Of a stretch of DNA of 64,000 nucleotides, positions 1 to 11,128 are shown one piece after another. Source of the stretch: Lepus europaeus (taxonomy: Eukaryota > Chordata > Mammalia > Lagomorpha > Leporidae); assembly GCF_033115175.1 (NCBI RefSeq), contig NC_084830.1, positions 46,755,409 through 46,819,408 on the forward strand, written 5' to 3'. Made by a program: the position numbers and the translations under genes. Position 1 is the first letter of the stretch. Every line of letters starts with the position of its first letter. The notes below the pieces were generated by a model. The model was not told where the DNA came from, did not search any database, and saw nothing but the letters and a program-made list of their open reading frames with translations.

Positions 1-179
1 CACTACATGTTTAATAGATTCATGCATTCCTTTATTTGAAGAATATTAATTGAGACCCCAGCAAGTGCTAAGCATTGATTACACAGCAGTGGATATAATA
101 GATATGGCCCTGCCCTCATAGAGCTGCCATTCTAGAGGGGAACACAGCAAAACAGTACACATAATATGGAAGTGAATGA
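1..179 (+). repeat. Ancient L2/MIR-like repeat
   Basis: The stretch contains a phrase typical of an old, widespread mammalian repeat: a 'ccctgccctcatagagct' block followed by 'attctagaggggaacacagcaaa'. It is strongly diverged and carries no open frame. The family name is from memory and tentative. Confidence 0.4.
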
Positions 180-437
180 CTCCTGTGCATCAAAGGACAC
201 AATCCACAGACTGAAATGGCAGCCTATAGAACCAGAGAAAGTATTCGCAAATCTAGGTTAATATCCAAAATATTTAGAGAACACCTATAACTTAATGACA
301 ACAAAAACTTGACTTAAAATAGGCTAAAGACCTGAATAGACATTTCTTCAAAGATACACAATTGGTCAACAAGTACATGGAATATGCTCAACAGTCCTAA
401 TCATTAGGAAAATACAACTCAAAACCACAATGCAATT
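180..437 (+). repeat. Old L1, ORF2 C-terminal part (piece 1 of a split element)
   Basis: Plus-strand translation in shifting frames resembles the conserved L1 ORF2 stretch before the C-terminus (PIEPEKVFANL, then DLNRHFF-like, then a motif ending near NHNAI). The reading stops abruptly at 437, where a younger L1 is inserted, and resumes at 3744. Many stops make it non-coding. Confidence 0.8.
424..437. repeat. Target-site duplication, left copy (14 bp)
   Basis: The sequence accacaatgcaatt occurs here and again at 3744-3757, exactly flanking the minus-strand L1 between them. This is the expected footprint of L1 endonuclease and target-primed reverse transcription, and it proves the L1 landed inside an older L1. 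Confidence 0.95.
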
Positions 438-3400
438 TTTTTTCTTTTTTTAACTTTTATTTAATAAATACAAATTTCCAAGGTACAGCTTTTGGATTAC
501 AGTGGCTCCCCCCCCCCATAACTTCCCTCCCACCCACAACCATCCCATCTCCCACTCCTTTTCCTATGCCATTCACATAAAGATTCATTTTCAATTATCT
601 TTGTATACAGAAGATCAATTTAGTATATATTAAGTAAAGATTTCAACAGTTTGCACCCACACAGAAACACAAAGTATAAAGTACTGTTTGAATACTAGTT
701 ATAGCATTAATTCACATTGTACAACACATTAAGGACAGAGATCCTACATGAGGAGTAAGTGCACAGTGACTCCTGTTGTTGACTTAACAATTGACATTCT
801 TGTTTATGGCATCAGTAACCACCCTAGGCTCTTGTCATGAGTTGCCAAGGCTATGGAAGCCTTTTGAGTTCGCTGACTCTGATCTCATTTAGATAAGGTC
901 ATAGTCAAAGTGGAAGTTCTCTCCTCCCTTCAAAGAAAAGTACCTCCTTCTTTGATGGCCCATTCTTTCCACTGGGATCTCACTCACAGAGATCTTTCAT
1001 TTAGGTTTTTTCCTTTTCTTTTTTTTTTCTTTTGCCAGAGTGTCTTGACTTTCCATGCCTAAAATACTCTCATGGGCTCTTCAGCCAGATCTGAATGCCT
1101 TAAGGGCTGAATCTGAGGCCAGAGTGCTATTTAGGACATCTGCCATTCTATGAGTCTGCTGTGTATCCCACTTCCCATATTGGATCATTCTCTCCTTTTT
1201 GGTTCTATCAGTTAGCATTAGCAGACACTAGTCTTGTTTGTGTGATCCCTTTGACTTTTAGACCTATCAGTGTGATCAATTGTGAACTGAAGATGATCAC
1301 TTGGACTAGTGAGATGGCATTGGTACATGCCACCTTGATGGGATTGTATTGGAATCCCCTGGCACATTTCTAACTCCACCACTTGGGGCAAGTCAGCTTG
1401 AGCATGTCCCAAATTGTACATCTCCTCTCTCTCTTATTCCCATTCTTAAATTTAACAGAGATCACTTTTCAGTTAAATTTAAACACCTAAGAATAATTGT
1501 GTGTTAATTAAAGAGTTCAAACAATAGTTTAAGTAGAACAGAAAAATACTAAGAGGGATAAAGTATTAAGTTGTTCATCGACAGTGAGGACAAGGGCTGA
1601 TCAAGTCACCGTTTCTCATAGTGTCCATTCACTTTAACAGGTTTCCTTTTTGGTGCTTGGTTAGTTGTTACTGATCAGGAAGAACATATGATATTTGCCC
1701 CTTTGGGACTGGCTTATTTCACTCAGCATGATGTTTTCCAGGTTCCTCCATTTTGTTGCAAATGACCGGATTTCATTGTTTTTGACTGTTGTATAATATT
1801 CTATAGAGTACATATCCCATAATTTCTTTATCCAGTCTACTGTTGATGGGCATTTAGGTTGACTCCAGGTCTTAGCTATTGTGAATTGAGCTGCAATAAA
1901 CATTAATGGGCAGATGGCTTTTTTGTTTGCCAATTTAATTTCCTTTGGGTAAATTCCAAGGAGTGGGATGGCTGCGTTGTATGGTAGGGTTATATTCAGG
2001 TTTCTGAGGAATCTCCAGACTGACTTCCATAGTGGCTTTACTAGTTTGCATTCCCACTAACAGTGAGTTAGTGTCCCTTTTTCCCCACATCTTCACCAGC
2101 ATCTATTGTTGGTAGATTTCTAAATGTGAACCATTCTCACCGGGGTGAGGTGAAACCTCATTGTGGTCCTGATTTGCATTTCCCTGATTGCTAGTGATCC
2201 TGAACATTTTTTCATGTGCCTGTTGGCCATTTGGATTTCCTCTTTTGAAAAATGTCTATTGAGGTCCTTGGCCCATCTCTTAAGTGGGTTGTTTGTTTTG
2301 TTGTTGTGGAGTTTCTTGATTTCTTCGTTGATTCTGGTTATTAATCCTTTATCTGTAGCATAGTTTGCAAATATTTTTTCCCATTCTGTCAGTTGCCTCT
2401 TCACTTTCCTGACTGTTTCTTTTGCAGTACAGAAACTTCTCAATTTGATGCAATCTCAAATATTAATTTTGGCTTTGACTGCCTGTGCCTCTGGGGTCTT
2501 TTCCAAGAAGTCTTTGCCTGTACCTATATCTTGCAGGGTTTCTCCAATGTTCTCTAATAATTTGATGGTGTCGGGTCATAGATTTAGATCTTTAATCCAT
2601 GTTGAGTGGATTTTTGTGTAAGGAGTAAGGAAGCGGTCTTCTTTCATGCTTTTGCATATGGAAATCCAGTTTTCCCAGCACCATTTGTTGAATAGACTGT
2701 CCTTGCTCCAGGAATTGGTTTTGGATCCTTGATCAAATATGAGTTGGCCGTACATGTTTGGATTGATTTCTGGTGTTTCTATTCTGTTCCATTGGTCTAT
2801 CCTTCTGTTTCTGTACCAGTACCATGCTGTTTTGATTACAACTGCCCTGTAGTATGTCCTGAAATCTGGTATTGTGATGCCTCCGGCTTTGTTTTTGTTG
2901 TACAAGATTGCTTTAGCTATTTGAGGTCTCCTGTGTCTCCATATGAATTTCAGCATCATTTTTTCCAGATCTGAGAAGAATGTCTTTGGTATCTTGATTG
3001 GTATCGCATCGAATCTATAAATTGCTTTTGGGAGAATGGACATTTTGATGATGTTGATTCTTCTAATCCATAAGCATGGGAGATTTTTCCATTTTTTGGA
3101 TCCTCTTCTATTTCTTTCTTTAAGATTTTGTAATTCTCATTGTAGAGATCTTTAACGTCCTTGGTTAAATTTATTCCAAGGTATTTGATTGTTTTTGTAG
3201 CTATTGTGAATGGGATTGATCTTAGCAGTTCTTTCTCCGCCATGGCATTGCCTGTGTATAAAAAGGCTGTTGATTTTTGTGTACTGATTTTGTATCCTGC
3301 TACTTTGCCAAACTCTTCTATGAGTTCCAATAGTCTCTTAGTAGAGCTCTTTGGATCCCCTAAATAAAGAATCATATCATCTGCAAAGAGGGATAGTTTG

Positions 3401-3743
3401 AATTCTTCCTTCCCAATTTGTATCCCCTTAATTTTGTTTTCTTGCCTAATGGTTCTGGCTAAAATTTCCAGAACTATATTGCATAGCAGTGGTGACAGTG
3501 GGTATCCCTGTCTGGTACCAGATCTCGGTGGAAATGCTTCCAACTTTTCCCCATTCAATAGGATGCTGGCCGTGGGTTTTTCATAAATTGCTTTGATTGT
3601 ATTGAGGAATGTTCCTTCTATACCCAATTTGCTTAGAGTTTTCATCATGAAAGGGTGTTGTATTTTACTGAATGCTTTCTGTACATCTGTTGAGATAATC
3701 ATATAGTTTTTCTTCTGCAGTTTGTTAATGTGGTGTATCACAT
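438..3743 (-). mobile_element. Rabbit-type LINE-1, 5'-truncated, about 3.3 kb
   Basis: Element sense is minus. The T-run at 438-452 is the A-tail, followed by the leporid L1 3' end (about 438-1660) and then ORF2 running 5'-ward to 3743, where the copy is truncated within the reverse-transcriptase domain. The 3'UTR carries the GGGAGGGAAG/CCCCCC-type purine tract near the end and has only one copy of the block that is duplicated in the L1 fragments at 11.2-12.1 and 57.3-57.8 kb. A perfect 14-bp TSD flanks it. Confidence 0.95.
1661..3743 (-). pseudogene. L1 ORF2 fragment (reverse transcriptase to C-terminus), broken
   Basis: The C-terminal part of the L1 ORF2 protein. The catalytic reverse-transcriptase motif F-A-D-D is encoded at 3376-3387 on the minus strand, inside an open stretch covering 2956-3743. 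Reading continues in a different frame over 2576-3043 ([14 protein letters not shown] region), in another over 2120-2443 ([12 protein letters not shown] and the [20 protein letters not shown] region) and again over 1661-1933. At least three frame changes plus the 5' truncation, which removes the endonuclease and part of the RT, make it non-functional. Confidence 0.92.
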
Positions 3744-4065
3744 ACCACAATGCAATTATAACTCACACTTGTTAGGGTGATGATTATTAAGGAAAAATCC
3801 AGAATATAACAACTGTTGAGGGCATAGGGAAATTGGAACACTTGCACACTGTTGGCAGGAATGTAAAATGGTGCAGTCACTATGGAAAATGGCAGGGTGG
3901 TTCTTCAAAAACGTAAAAATAGAATTACCAGACGACCAGTCAGTCCACTCAAATGAATTGCAATCAGGGTCATGAAGAGATATTTGTAGTAGCTCTGTTC
4001 ACTTGAATCAAAAGCTGGAAGCCAACTCATGGTCACTGATGGATGAATGGATAAACAGAAGGATG
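3744..4065 (+). repeat. Old L1, piece 2
   Basis: Continues the old plus-strand L1 from 437. It begins with the right TSD copy (3744-3757) and reads on into the ORF2 C-terminal region (GNWNTCTLLAGM-like, then the conserved KNGRVVL-like stretch). It is interrupted at 4066 by a MITE-like insertion. Diverged and frame-broken. Confidence 0.8.
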
Positions 4066-4702
4066 GGTTGAGCATCCCTTATCTGAAAGCCCAAAATCCA
4101 AAATGCTCCAAACTTCAAAACCTTTTGAGTACTGACATACCATAAGTAGAAATTTTTACATCATGAAACTTTTAAAAAAATATTTATTTTATTTATTTGA
4201 AATAGTTGCAGAGAGAGAGATAGAGAGACAGGTCTTCCATCTTCTGGTTCAGTCTCCAAATGTCCACAACAGCTGGAGCTGAGCCGATCTGAAGCCAGGA
4301 GCTTCTTCCAGGTCTCCCACATGGGTGCAGGGACACAAGGACTTGGGCCATCCTCCACTGCTTCACCAGGTACATTAGCAGGGAGCTGGATCAGAAGTGG
4401 AGCAGCCTGGACTTGAACCGGCGCCCATATAGGATGCTGGTGTTGCAGGCTGGGGCTTTAACTTGCTGCACCACAGCGCTGTCCCTACCATGAAACTTTG
4501 ATTCATAAAATTATTTAAAACATTATAAAACATTTCCTTCAGGCTATGTGTATGAGGTGTATATGAAATGTAAGTAAATTTCAGGTTTAGACTTGGGTCA
4601 CACTCCTACGATATCTCATTATATAAATGTGAATATCTCATACATCAAAAAAACCTGAGCTATGAAACAGTTTTGGTTCCAAATATTTTGAGATAATCAA
4701 CC
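4066..4702. repeat. MITE-like palindromic repeat inserted in the old L1
   Basis: The ends form a short inverted pair (ggttga at 4066-4071, tcaacc at 4697-4702). The left end reads ggttgagcatcccttatc, a phrase I associate with a common ancient mammalian DNA-transposon-derived repeat. Old L1 sequence stops before and resumes after it. A SINE at 4173-4488 splits it. The exact family is not assigned. Confidence 0.65.
4173..4488 (-). mobile_element. CSINE (rabbit C repeat)
   Basis: Full-length minus-strand copy: T-run and purine-rich (GA) tail at left, body with 'gagctgagccgatctgaagccaggagcttctt', tRNA-like head at right ending near 4488. An 11-bp TSD catgaaacttt lies at 4162-4172 and 4489-4499. 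It sits inside the MITE-like repeat, the third nesting level here. Confidence 0.95.
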
Positions 4703-5020
4703 TATATACATAGATAAAATGGAATATTATTCAGCCTTAAAGAGAATTATAATACATACTATAGAATTGAGGACTTTGTGCTAAGTGAGAAAAAGCCAGT
4801 CATGAAAAGACGGTTCCACTTGTATGAAGTATCCAGTGTAACTGAATTCATAGAAGCAGAATGTAAAATGGAAGTTGCCCATGCCTGAGAGGAGGGGGAT
4901 AAGAATGTTGTTTAAGGTGTGCAGAGTTTTAGGTCTGCAAAATGAAAGCGTCCTGGAGACTGGCTGCACAAGAACACAAACATGCTTAACACTCGTGAAC
5001 TGCACACTTGAAATGGTTCA
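4703..5020 (+). repeat. Old L1, piece 3 (ORF2 end into 3'UTR)
   Basis: Picks up old-L1 coding sequence with an EYYSALK-like stretch near 4720-4740 and continues through the ORF2 C-terminus into the 3'UTR ('gaactgcacacttgaaatggtt'). Interrupted at 5021 by the first of two SINEs. Confidence 0.75.
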
Positions 5021-5335
5021 GATGGCGAGCAGGTCTTAGCAGCTGGGATTGCCCGTGTCCCACATTTGAGTGCCTAGGTTTGGTTCCTGGTTTTGGCTCC
5101 TGACTGACTCCAGTTTCCTGAAGATACAGACCGTGGGAGGCAGAGGTGACAGCTCAAGTGGTTGGATTCCTGTCACCCATGTGAGAGAGCTGGATTGTGT
5201 TTCTGGCTCTGATCTTTGGCTCCAATCCAGCTCCTGGAATTCAGAAGTTGAGTCAGTGGATGAGAGCTCTCTCTTTCACCCTCTCTCTCAATCTCATTCT
5301 GTCTGCCTCTCAAAGAAATAAAACTAAAAAGTTAA
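5021..5335 (+). mobile_element. CSINE, older subfamily
   Basis: The head at 5021-5060 lacks the GC-rich 'gcgccggc' start of younger copies and resembles the older 'aggtcttagcagctgggatt' type. It ends in (CT)n, 'gcctctcaaagaaataaaa' and an A-rich tail. Degenerate TSD: aaatggttcagat at 5011 and aaatggctaagg at 5336. Confidence 0.9.
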
Positions 5336-5347
5336 AAATGGCTAAGG

Positions 5348-5684
5348 GGACCGGTGCTGCGGCATAGTGGGTAAAGCCACCACCTGCAGCACCAACATCC
5401 CACATGGGTGCTGGTTCAAGTCCGGGCTGCTCTATTTCCGATCTAGCTCTCTGCTATGGCCTGAGAAAGTAGTGGAGGATGGCCCAAGTGCTTGGGTCCC
5501 TGCACTTGCATGGGAGACCTGGAGGAAGCTCTTGGCTCCTGGCTCCTGGTTTCGGATTGGCCCAGCTCTGGCCATTGCGGTCATTTGGGGAGTGAACCAG
5601 CAGATAGAAGACTTCTCTCTCTCTCTGCCTCTACTTCTCTGTAACTCTGCCTTTCAAATAAATAAATAAATCTTAAAAAGGTAA
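5348..5684 (+). mobile_element. CSINE
   Basis: Complete copy with tRNA-like head (ggaccggtgctgcggcatag), internal 'gatggcccaagtgcttgggt', 'ttggggagtgaaccagca', (CT)n and an AATAAATAAAT tail. It landed in the right TSD copy of the preceding SINE: aaatggctaag at 5336 is repeated as aaatggttaag at 5685. Confidence 0.95.
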
Positions 5685-5747
5685 AAATGGTTAAGATGAT
5701 AAATTTTATTTTGTTATGTATAATTTGCCCCAATGAAAAATTTAAAA
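5685..5747 (+). repeat. Old L1, final piece (3' end)
   Basis: Reads 'ttaagatgataaattttatt...tgccccaatgaaaaa', the usual 3' terminus of old mammalian L1s, and closes the element that began near 180. Five insertions lie inside it. Confidence 0.75.
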
Positions 5748-6814
5748 AAATTAACGAATGGTAGTGGTTTGTTAGAGGGTAATACATGCCCTGGTGACAA
5801 AATGAAGCTAAGTGATGGGCACTGAGATGTAGGATACATTTTCTTGCAACTTAAAATGCAGTCTTTATGGTAATCCTTTTTAACAGAGTGAACCAAAACT
5901 GTGGGAGGGAGGCTCATGGGTGTGGGGAAAGGGCATTCATTCTTGGCAGAGGGTACAGCTCGGGCAAACGCCTTAAAGTAATTCGACCTGTTTGATGGTC
6001 AGAGGGCCAGGAAGGGTGGAGCCTAGTGAGACAGGGGCAGAGAAGTAGCAGATCACATTCAGCCTTGGAAGCCATTGTAGGGATCTGGCTTTTATCCTGA
6101 GTGAGGGTCAAGCCACTGGAGGACTTTGAACAGAGAAGAGCAATGTTTTAACTGTCTGATATTTGAGTAGGAGTCCATCTACTGTGCTGAGAAAGGACTG
6201 TGCAGGGCAAGAAAGGAAGCTGGGAGATCAGCGGAGGCTACTGCATCATTCTAGAAGAAAGAATCTTGGTGGCTTGGAACAGAAGTGCTGAGAACTGAGC
6301 ATTTTGAAGATAAAAATTGAAGATAAAGTCTTGAGTTTCCTGGTGAATTGGAAATATGTGAATAAAATAATTGATTCCAAGAACGTTTTCCTGAGCAACA
6401 GGAAGAGCGTAGTTATTAACTGAAATGGGCAGAGTAGCAGGGGGAGCAGGTTTTGAGTGAAACAGCAGGTGTTTGATTTAAATGTATCAAAGTCAACGAT
6501 GATAATCACATATTTATCAGGACTGTGGCAGGTATATGGGTCTAGCATTCAGTGGAGGGGTCTTAACTGGAGAAGTCAACTGAGAAGGCATCAGTACAGG
6601 AATAGTATGAACTGGAAGCCAAGGTTCTGGAGGGCGTCATCTTCAAAGGAGTCGAGAGTGAGAAGTTAGGAGGCCCTAAAATGCACTCAGGTGATGCATG
6701 CGGTGTTAAAGGTGCAGAGCAAACGGGGAGGCAGATCAGGAGTCTGAGGAGCATGGGTGGCTGTTTCCATTCAGTCTGCCATACAGAAGCACTAAGCTGG
6801 AGCATGCGTGTCTG
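5748..6814 (+). repeat. Ancient mammalian interspersed repeat, family not assigned
   Basis: About 5890-6660 matches in spirit a well-known old mammalian consensus ('ggccaggaagggtggagcc', 'agccattgtagggatctggcttttatcctgagtgagg', 'ccactggaggactttgaacagagaag'). It is heavily diverged. The flanks 5748-5890 and 6660-6814 show nothing I recognise. No convincing coding potential. Confidence 0.45.
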
Positions 6815-6915
6815 CGTTTTGAAGATAAGGAAAAACTGAGTTCCAGGAGGGGAAAGTGACTCTCTCAAGTCACACAGCTATTCAATGGAAAACAGAGAGT
6901 AAGTACTCATGATTG
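6815..6915 (+). repeat. MIR SINE fragment
   Basis: Contains the MIR core pattern: 'gaagataaggaaaaactgag', then 'aagtcacacagctattcaatgg', with the usual spacing. Old and diverged. Confidence 0.7.
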
Positions 6916-7447
6916 CCAATCTCAGCTTTTCTAACTTAATTGTAATGGGAGTGGGGACTAAACCTCCAGTCAGGTATAAAAGTTCCTTCTTTGCAGATCA
7001 TCTAGGCCAGTGTATAATTACACAGATCATCAGGAAATGCTGTGAAACTGACAATGCAATGAGCAAAGTCAAAGGAAAGTTAATGGTGGATCCTGGTGAC
7101 TGCATGGGGCTGAGCAGTTAATAAGCTAACAGCACTAGCACAATGTTAAATGTGATTTTGAGATCTGCCTCTTCAGAGACAGCCTCTGTTCAGCTCTGTG
7201 AAAGACTTCTCATTTCTCAGAACTCTTTTTTTTTTTTTTAATGATCAGGATGATCAGACTACTGGAAAGGGTTTGAATATTCATGTTGAAGAAATTCTTA
7301 AATTCCTATAGGTAGAATAAAGAATACTTTGCAACAAGTGTTATCCATAAAATGAAGCCCCAAGAGGTGTGTATTTTGACAGCAGCACTTAACATGTTTT
7401 TCTTATATTATTGCTTCCATGACATTCTTAATGCACTGCATTTTTAT
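6916..7447. other. Non-coding stretch, nothing recognised
   Basis: No convincing gene or repeat. A T-run lies at 7227-7240. Short open frames are of random-frame length. Confidence 0.5.
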
Positions 7448-7460
7448 CTTGAAAACTTTT

Positions 7461-7508
7461 TATTTATTTATTTAAAATATTATTTATTTGAAAGGAAGAA
7501 TTACAGTG

Positions 7509-7554
<46 letters not shown>

Positions 7555-7796
7555 TCTTTCATCCTCTGGTTCATTCCCGAGGTGGCTGCAACTGCCAGGG
7601 CTGGGCCAGGCAAAGCCAGGAGCCAGGAACTTCATTCAGGTCTCCTACTTGGGTGCTAAAGTCCAAGTACTTGGAACATCCCTCACTGCTTTCTCAGGCC
7701 ATTGGTAGGGAGCTGGATGGAAAATGGAGCAGCTGGAGCCAATAAGGAATACTGGTGTTGTAGGCGTTGGTTTAACCTGCACCTCAATACTGGCCC
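7461..7796 (-). mobile_element. CSINE with expanded (AC)n(AG)n tail
   Basis: Minus-strand copy whose purine-rich 3' region has become an (AC)n/(AG)n microsatellite at about 7507-7555. TSD cttgaaaactttt at 7448-7460, and cttgaaaacgtttt at 7797-7810 with one inserted base. Confidence 0.92.
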
Positions 7797-7810
7797 CTTG
7801 AAAACGTTTT

Positions 7811-8761
7811 AAAAACTGACATTGAATGCTTTCAGTAACTTCCTAATTATATTTTTCCCACCCTTCATGTATCTTTTTGGAGGGGCTCCTTTTTCCCTAA
7901 AACATTCTACATCTAACCTCTAATAGTCCCAGACTTTCAGAAAAACCTGGAGAGAAGAAACAAACGAGCAAAATCACCCATAAGACCATTACTTCCCAAA
8001 TAGCCACTGCTAATGCCTTATTGCATTTATTTATAATGTATTTATCCCATGCTTAAATCTTTTTTACTAATTACTTTATAGGCATAATGTTTTGTTATTA
8101 ATACTTTCTAAAGTACTGGATTGTTCTGGGATCATTTTTTTCAAGAGAAATATGTCACCAAATAGAAAGCAGAGAAAATGAGACTCATCCCCTGGCTTTG
8201 GGGTCTGAAGAGCCCACATGTTTAGGCATGCAAAAATTATAGACCAGAGTTTTGAGAGCAGGATTTAAGGAGTATACGACCTTCCTTTTACTCTCACCTC
8301 CCCCACGCACACATGCACACCATGCATGCACACACACATACATATGCATGAACACACATGCATGAGGATTCCCCAATTCAGGGAGAAGTGAAAGACTCAG
8401 GGAAATTCTATAGGGTTCCAGAGAGAGAATCATTGACTCTATTCGCTAGGTTACTCACCAAGAAAATGGCAACAAGACAGCTTGTTGGATTGAAGAGTAG
8501 AAGAACTTGTTGCTATTATCCAGGTGGAACTTGGAAAAAGTGGTAAAATCAGAGAAAAGAGATTGACGACTGTCTATGTGTCCAGATAAAGAAGCTTCAG
8601 CCAGTCTCACAGTGTCCTGTACTGCACTGTGAGTTGGAAGCAATAGCATGACTTTGCCTGGAAATGAGGGTCATCAATTGGTTGAGGGATGAACATTCCC
8701 ACAGATGCCCAAGTGTCCTGTTGACACCTAGGAGCAGTTAGGAGGAAGGAAACACCTTGGA
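7811..8761. other. Non-coding stretch with a CA-rich microsatellite
   Basis: No gene seen. An imperfect (CA)n/TGCA tract covers 8298-8362. 7930-8160 resembles degraded L1M-type 3' sequence ('aaatcacccataagaccattacttcccaaatagccact') but too weakly to name. Confidence 0.5.
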
Positions 8762-9071
8762 TTCTGAGTTACACAGAGCAGGGAGAGGGAGAGGGAGAGG
8801 GAGAGGGAGAGGGAGAGGGAAAGGGAGAGGGTCTTCCATCCGATAGTTCACTCCCCGATTGACTGCAATGGCTGGAGCTGCGCCGATCTGAAGCCAGGAT
8901 CCAGGAGCTTCCTCTGGGTCTCCCACCCAGGTGCAGGAGCCTGAGGACTTGGGCCATCTTCCACTGCTTTCCCAGGCCATTGCAGAAAGCTGGATCGGAA
9001 GTGGAGCAGCTGGAACTCAAACTGGTGCCTGCAGGAGGCAGCTTTACTGCTAAACCACAGCACCAGCCCCA
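8762..9071 (-). mobile_element. CSINE with GGGAGA hexamer array
   Basis: Minus-strand copy. Its purine tract has expanded to a near-perfect GGGAGA array at about 8780-8831. Body and head are normal ('ggctggagctgcgccgatctgaagccagg' ... 'ccacagcaccagcccc'). No clear TSD was found. Confidence 0.92.
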
Positions 9072-9224
9072 AGGTATGAACAATTTTAATTCTCATGATA
9101 CATTGTTACCAAATTGATTTCTAAAGGTTGTGTAGAAACATATGGTTTCATGAGTCAACTGTAAGAATTTGTTGTTGGAAATAAACATATCAGACTTTAC
9201 TATTTTATAGTTGAAGATGAGATT

Positions 9225-9501
9225 GATTGGTTTATGCATAATATGTATTCTTTTTTCTCTGACAAAAAAGCAAAATTTATTCATTTTAGAAAATTTGAAA
9301 CATACAGAGAAGTCCAAAGAACTAAAAATCACTTATAATCCCAATGCCAAACATAACGCCTGCTCACTTGCTATCATAGCTTTTCCAGTCTCTTTCTATA
9401 AGAATGTGTGTTTATTCATATACACACACGTTTCTATATTTTGCATCTTACATAATTGGAATAATATTGTATAAATATTACTATGTTAGTTTTTGCTTTA
9501 A
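9225..9501 (+). repeat. Ancient L1M-like fragment, part 1
   Basis: The pattern 'aaatcacttataatcccaatgcc ... tagcttttccagtctctttctat ... ttacataattggaataatattgt' is typical of an old L1M-type 3' region. It appears to continue at 10390 after an LTR and a SINE. Confidence 0.5.
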
Positions 9502-9506
9502 CAATG

Positions 9507-9858
9507 TGTGAGAATAAACATTTGGTTTATTTTCAAAAGAAGGTGTTTAGCTGTGAGTAGAGAACTAGCAGACAAGCAGCTAGCTAGGACAATAGCTAGG
9601 GTACATGCACCTGAGAGTTCTTAGTCAAGCAGGAAGTTAGTGGCCAAAACAGCTGAAGCAAATGTGGGTTCCTCAACTGATGAGGAACCTGGGGAGAGAC
9701 CTATGTGTTAGGAAGTAAATAGTTTGCTGTAAACCACCTGGGGTGTGCTGGCCTACCAGGCACACTGTCTTGCAAGATCATTAATAAAGTTTTGATCTTG
9801 CTGCACATCCTGAGTCTGAGTCTATCCTTTGAGTGGATAGGTGCGGCTGCTTCTCACA
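9507..9858 (+). mobile_element. Solo LTR of an endogenous retrovirus, 352 bp
   Basis: The ends form a perfect inverted repeat (TGTGAGAA ... TTCTCACA) and are flanked by a 5-bp duplication caatg at 9502-9506 and 9859-9863, as expected of retroviral integration. A polyadenylation signal AATAAA at 9783-9788, with a downstream GT/CT-rich stretch, gives plus orientation. No second LTR or internal region is nearby, so this is a solo LTR left by LTR-LTR recombination. The ERV family is not identified. Confidence 0.85.
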
Positions 9859-9896
9859 CAATGGCATGAGAGTTTTCAGATGTCTTAAAATATTCT

Positions 9897-10228
9897 GGGG
9901 CTGACACTGTGGCCTAGCAGGTAAAGTTGCTGCTTGAAGCGCTGGCATCCCATATGGGCACTGGTTGAAGTCCCAGCTGCTCCAATTCGGATCTAGCTCT
10001 CTGCTATGGCGTGGGAAAGCAGTAGAAGATGGCCCAAATCCTTGGGCCCCTGCACCTGCTTGGGAGACCCAGAAGAAGCTCCTTTCTCCTGGCTTCGGAT
10101 CGGCTCAGCTCCAGCCACTGTGGCCAATTGGGGAGTGAACCAACCAGTGGATGGAAGACCTCTCTCTCTCTGTCTCTGCCTCTCTGTAATTCTGCCATTC
10201 AAACAAATAAATCTTTAAAAATTATTCT
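9897..10228 (+). mobile_element. CSINE
   Basis: Full-length copy from 'ggggctgacactgtggcctagcagg' through 'gatggcccaaatccttgggcccc' to 'tctgccattcaaacaaataaatcttt'. Probable TSD: aaaatattct before and aaaattattctt after (imperfect). Confidence 0.95.
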
Positions 10229-10389
10229 TCCACAACAGTAATTTTTGCAATTATTAATGTTCTAAACCCAAGTGAGACACAAAACAATAACTACTTGCTG
10301 TTGATATGTTGGGATGGGGACCAAAAAGCCAGGGAGTATGGACTGGGACATTCAAACATGATCTTAAGTGACTCTGCAACTCAATTATG

Positions 10390-10740
10390 GTGATGTGTGC
10401 TATGCTATAGTTTGTTTTCTTTTTAGCTCCTTAGTTATTGGAAATTTAGGCTGTCTTCTGTTTTTTACTATTATAATAATCCCATGAGGACCATCCCTAT
10501 ACATATCTTTGAGCACATCTCTATCTGCGGTCACTTTTTTCAGATGAATAGTTAAACATCAAAATGCTGAATCAATATTATGCATATATTAAGGCTTTTT
10601 AAAAAATATTAACAAATTGTGCTTTAGGAGGGTTGTACCATTTTCAACTTTCCTTAATAGCAAATGCAAGAGAATATCCATTTCCTTGCACCTATGCAAT
10701 CATTGAGCATTTTAATATTTAAACATCTGGACTATTTCAT
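10390..10740 (+). repeat. Ancient L1M-like fragment, part 2
   Basis: The order of phrases ('gttattggaaatttaggctgtcttctg', 'ttactattataataatcc', 'gtgctttaggagggttgtacc') follows an old L1M 3' consensus and fits as a continuation of 9225-9501. Confidence 0.5.
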
Positions 10741-11128
10741 CAGCAAAAAACCCACTCTGTAGTATTAAAAATTAGGGTTATTAATGTCATTAACTAATTT
10801 TCTACAAATGCTAATTATTACATCTCAATTTTTATAAATATTCTTTTTAATGCCTTTTTCTTTAGGTGGATTCCATTACATGGAAAGCAAGGATGCTGTA
10901 TGTGATTGAGTAAATATTTGTTGATTCCTTTGAGAGATACTTGGATACCAGTTATTCTAATTTTGCTACTTCTGTCCTGAGGTACTCTTGGGGGTTTGTT
11001 AAAGTAGTAGTGGTATTCTACATCTTTCTTTTAGTGTTTCAAAAAGCTTAGTAAAAATGTGTACACATATACCATAATAAGTCTGGGTAGCTTGCTAAAA
11101 TATCTTTTGTTTGCATTTGCTTGGAATT
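10741..11128. other. AT-rich non-coding stretch
   Basis: Nothing recognised. 10229-10389 is likewise featureless. Confidence 0.5.

Noticed and set aside
8769..9083. Open frame with an alternating Ser-Pro tail
   Set aside because: Translation of the GGGAGA array in a CSINE; not a gene.
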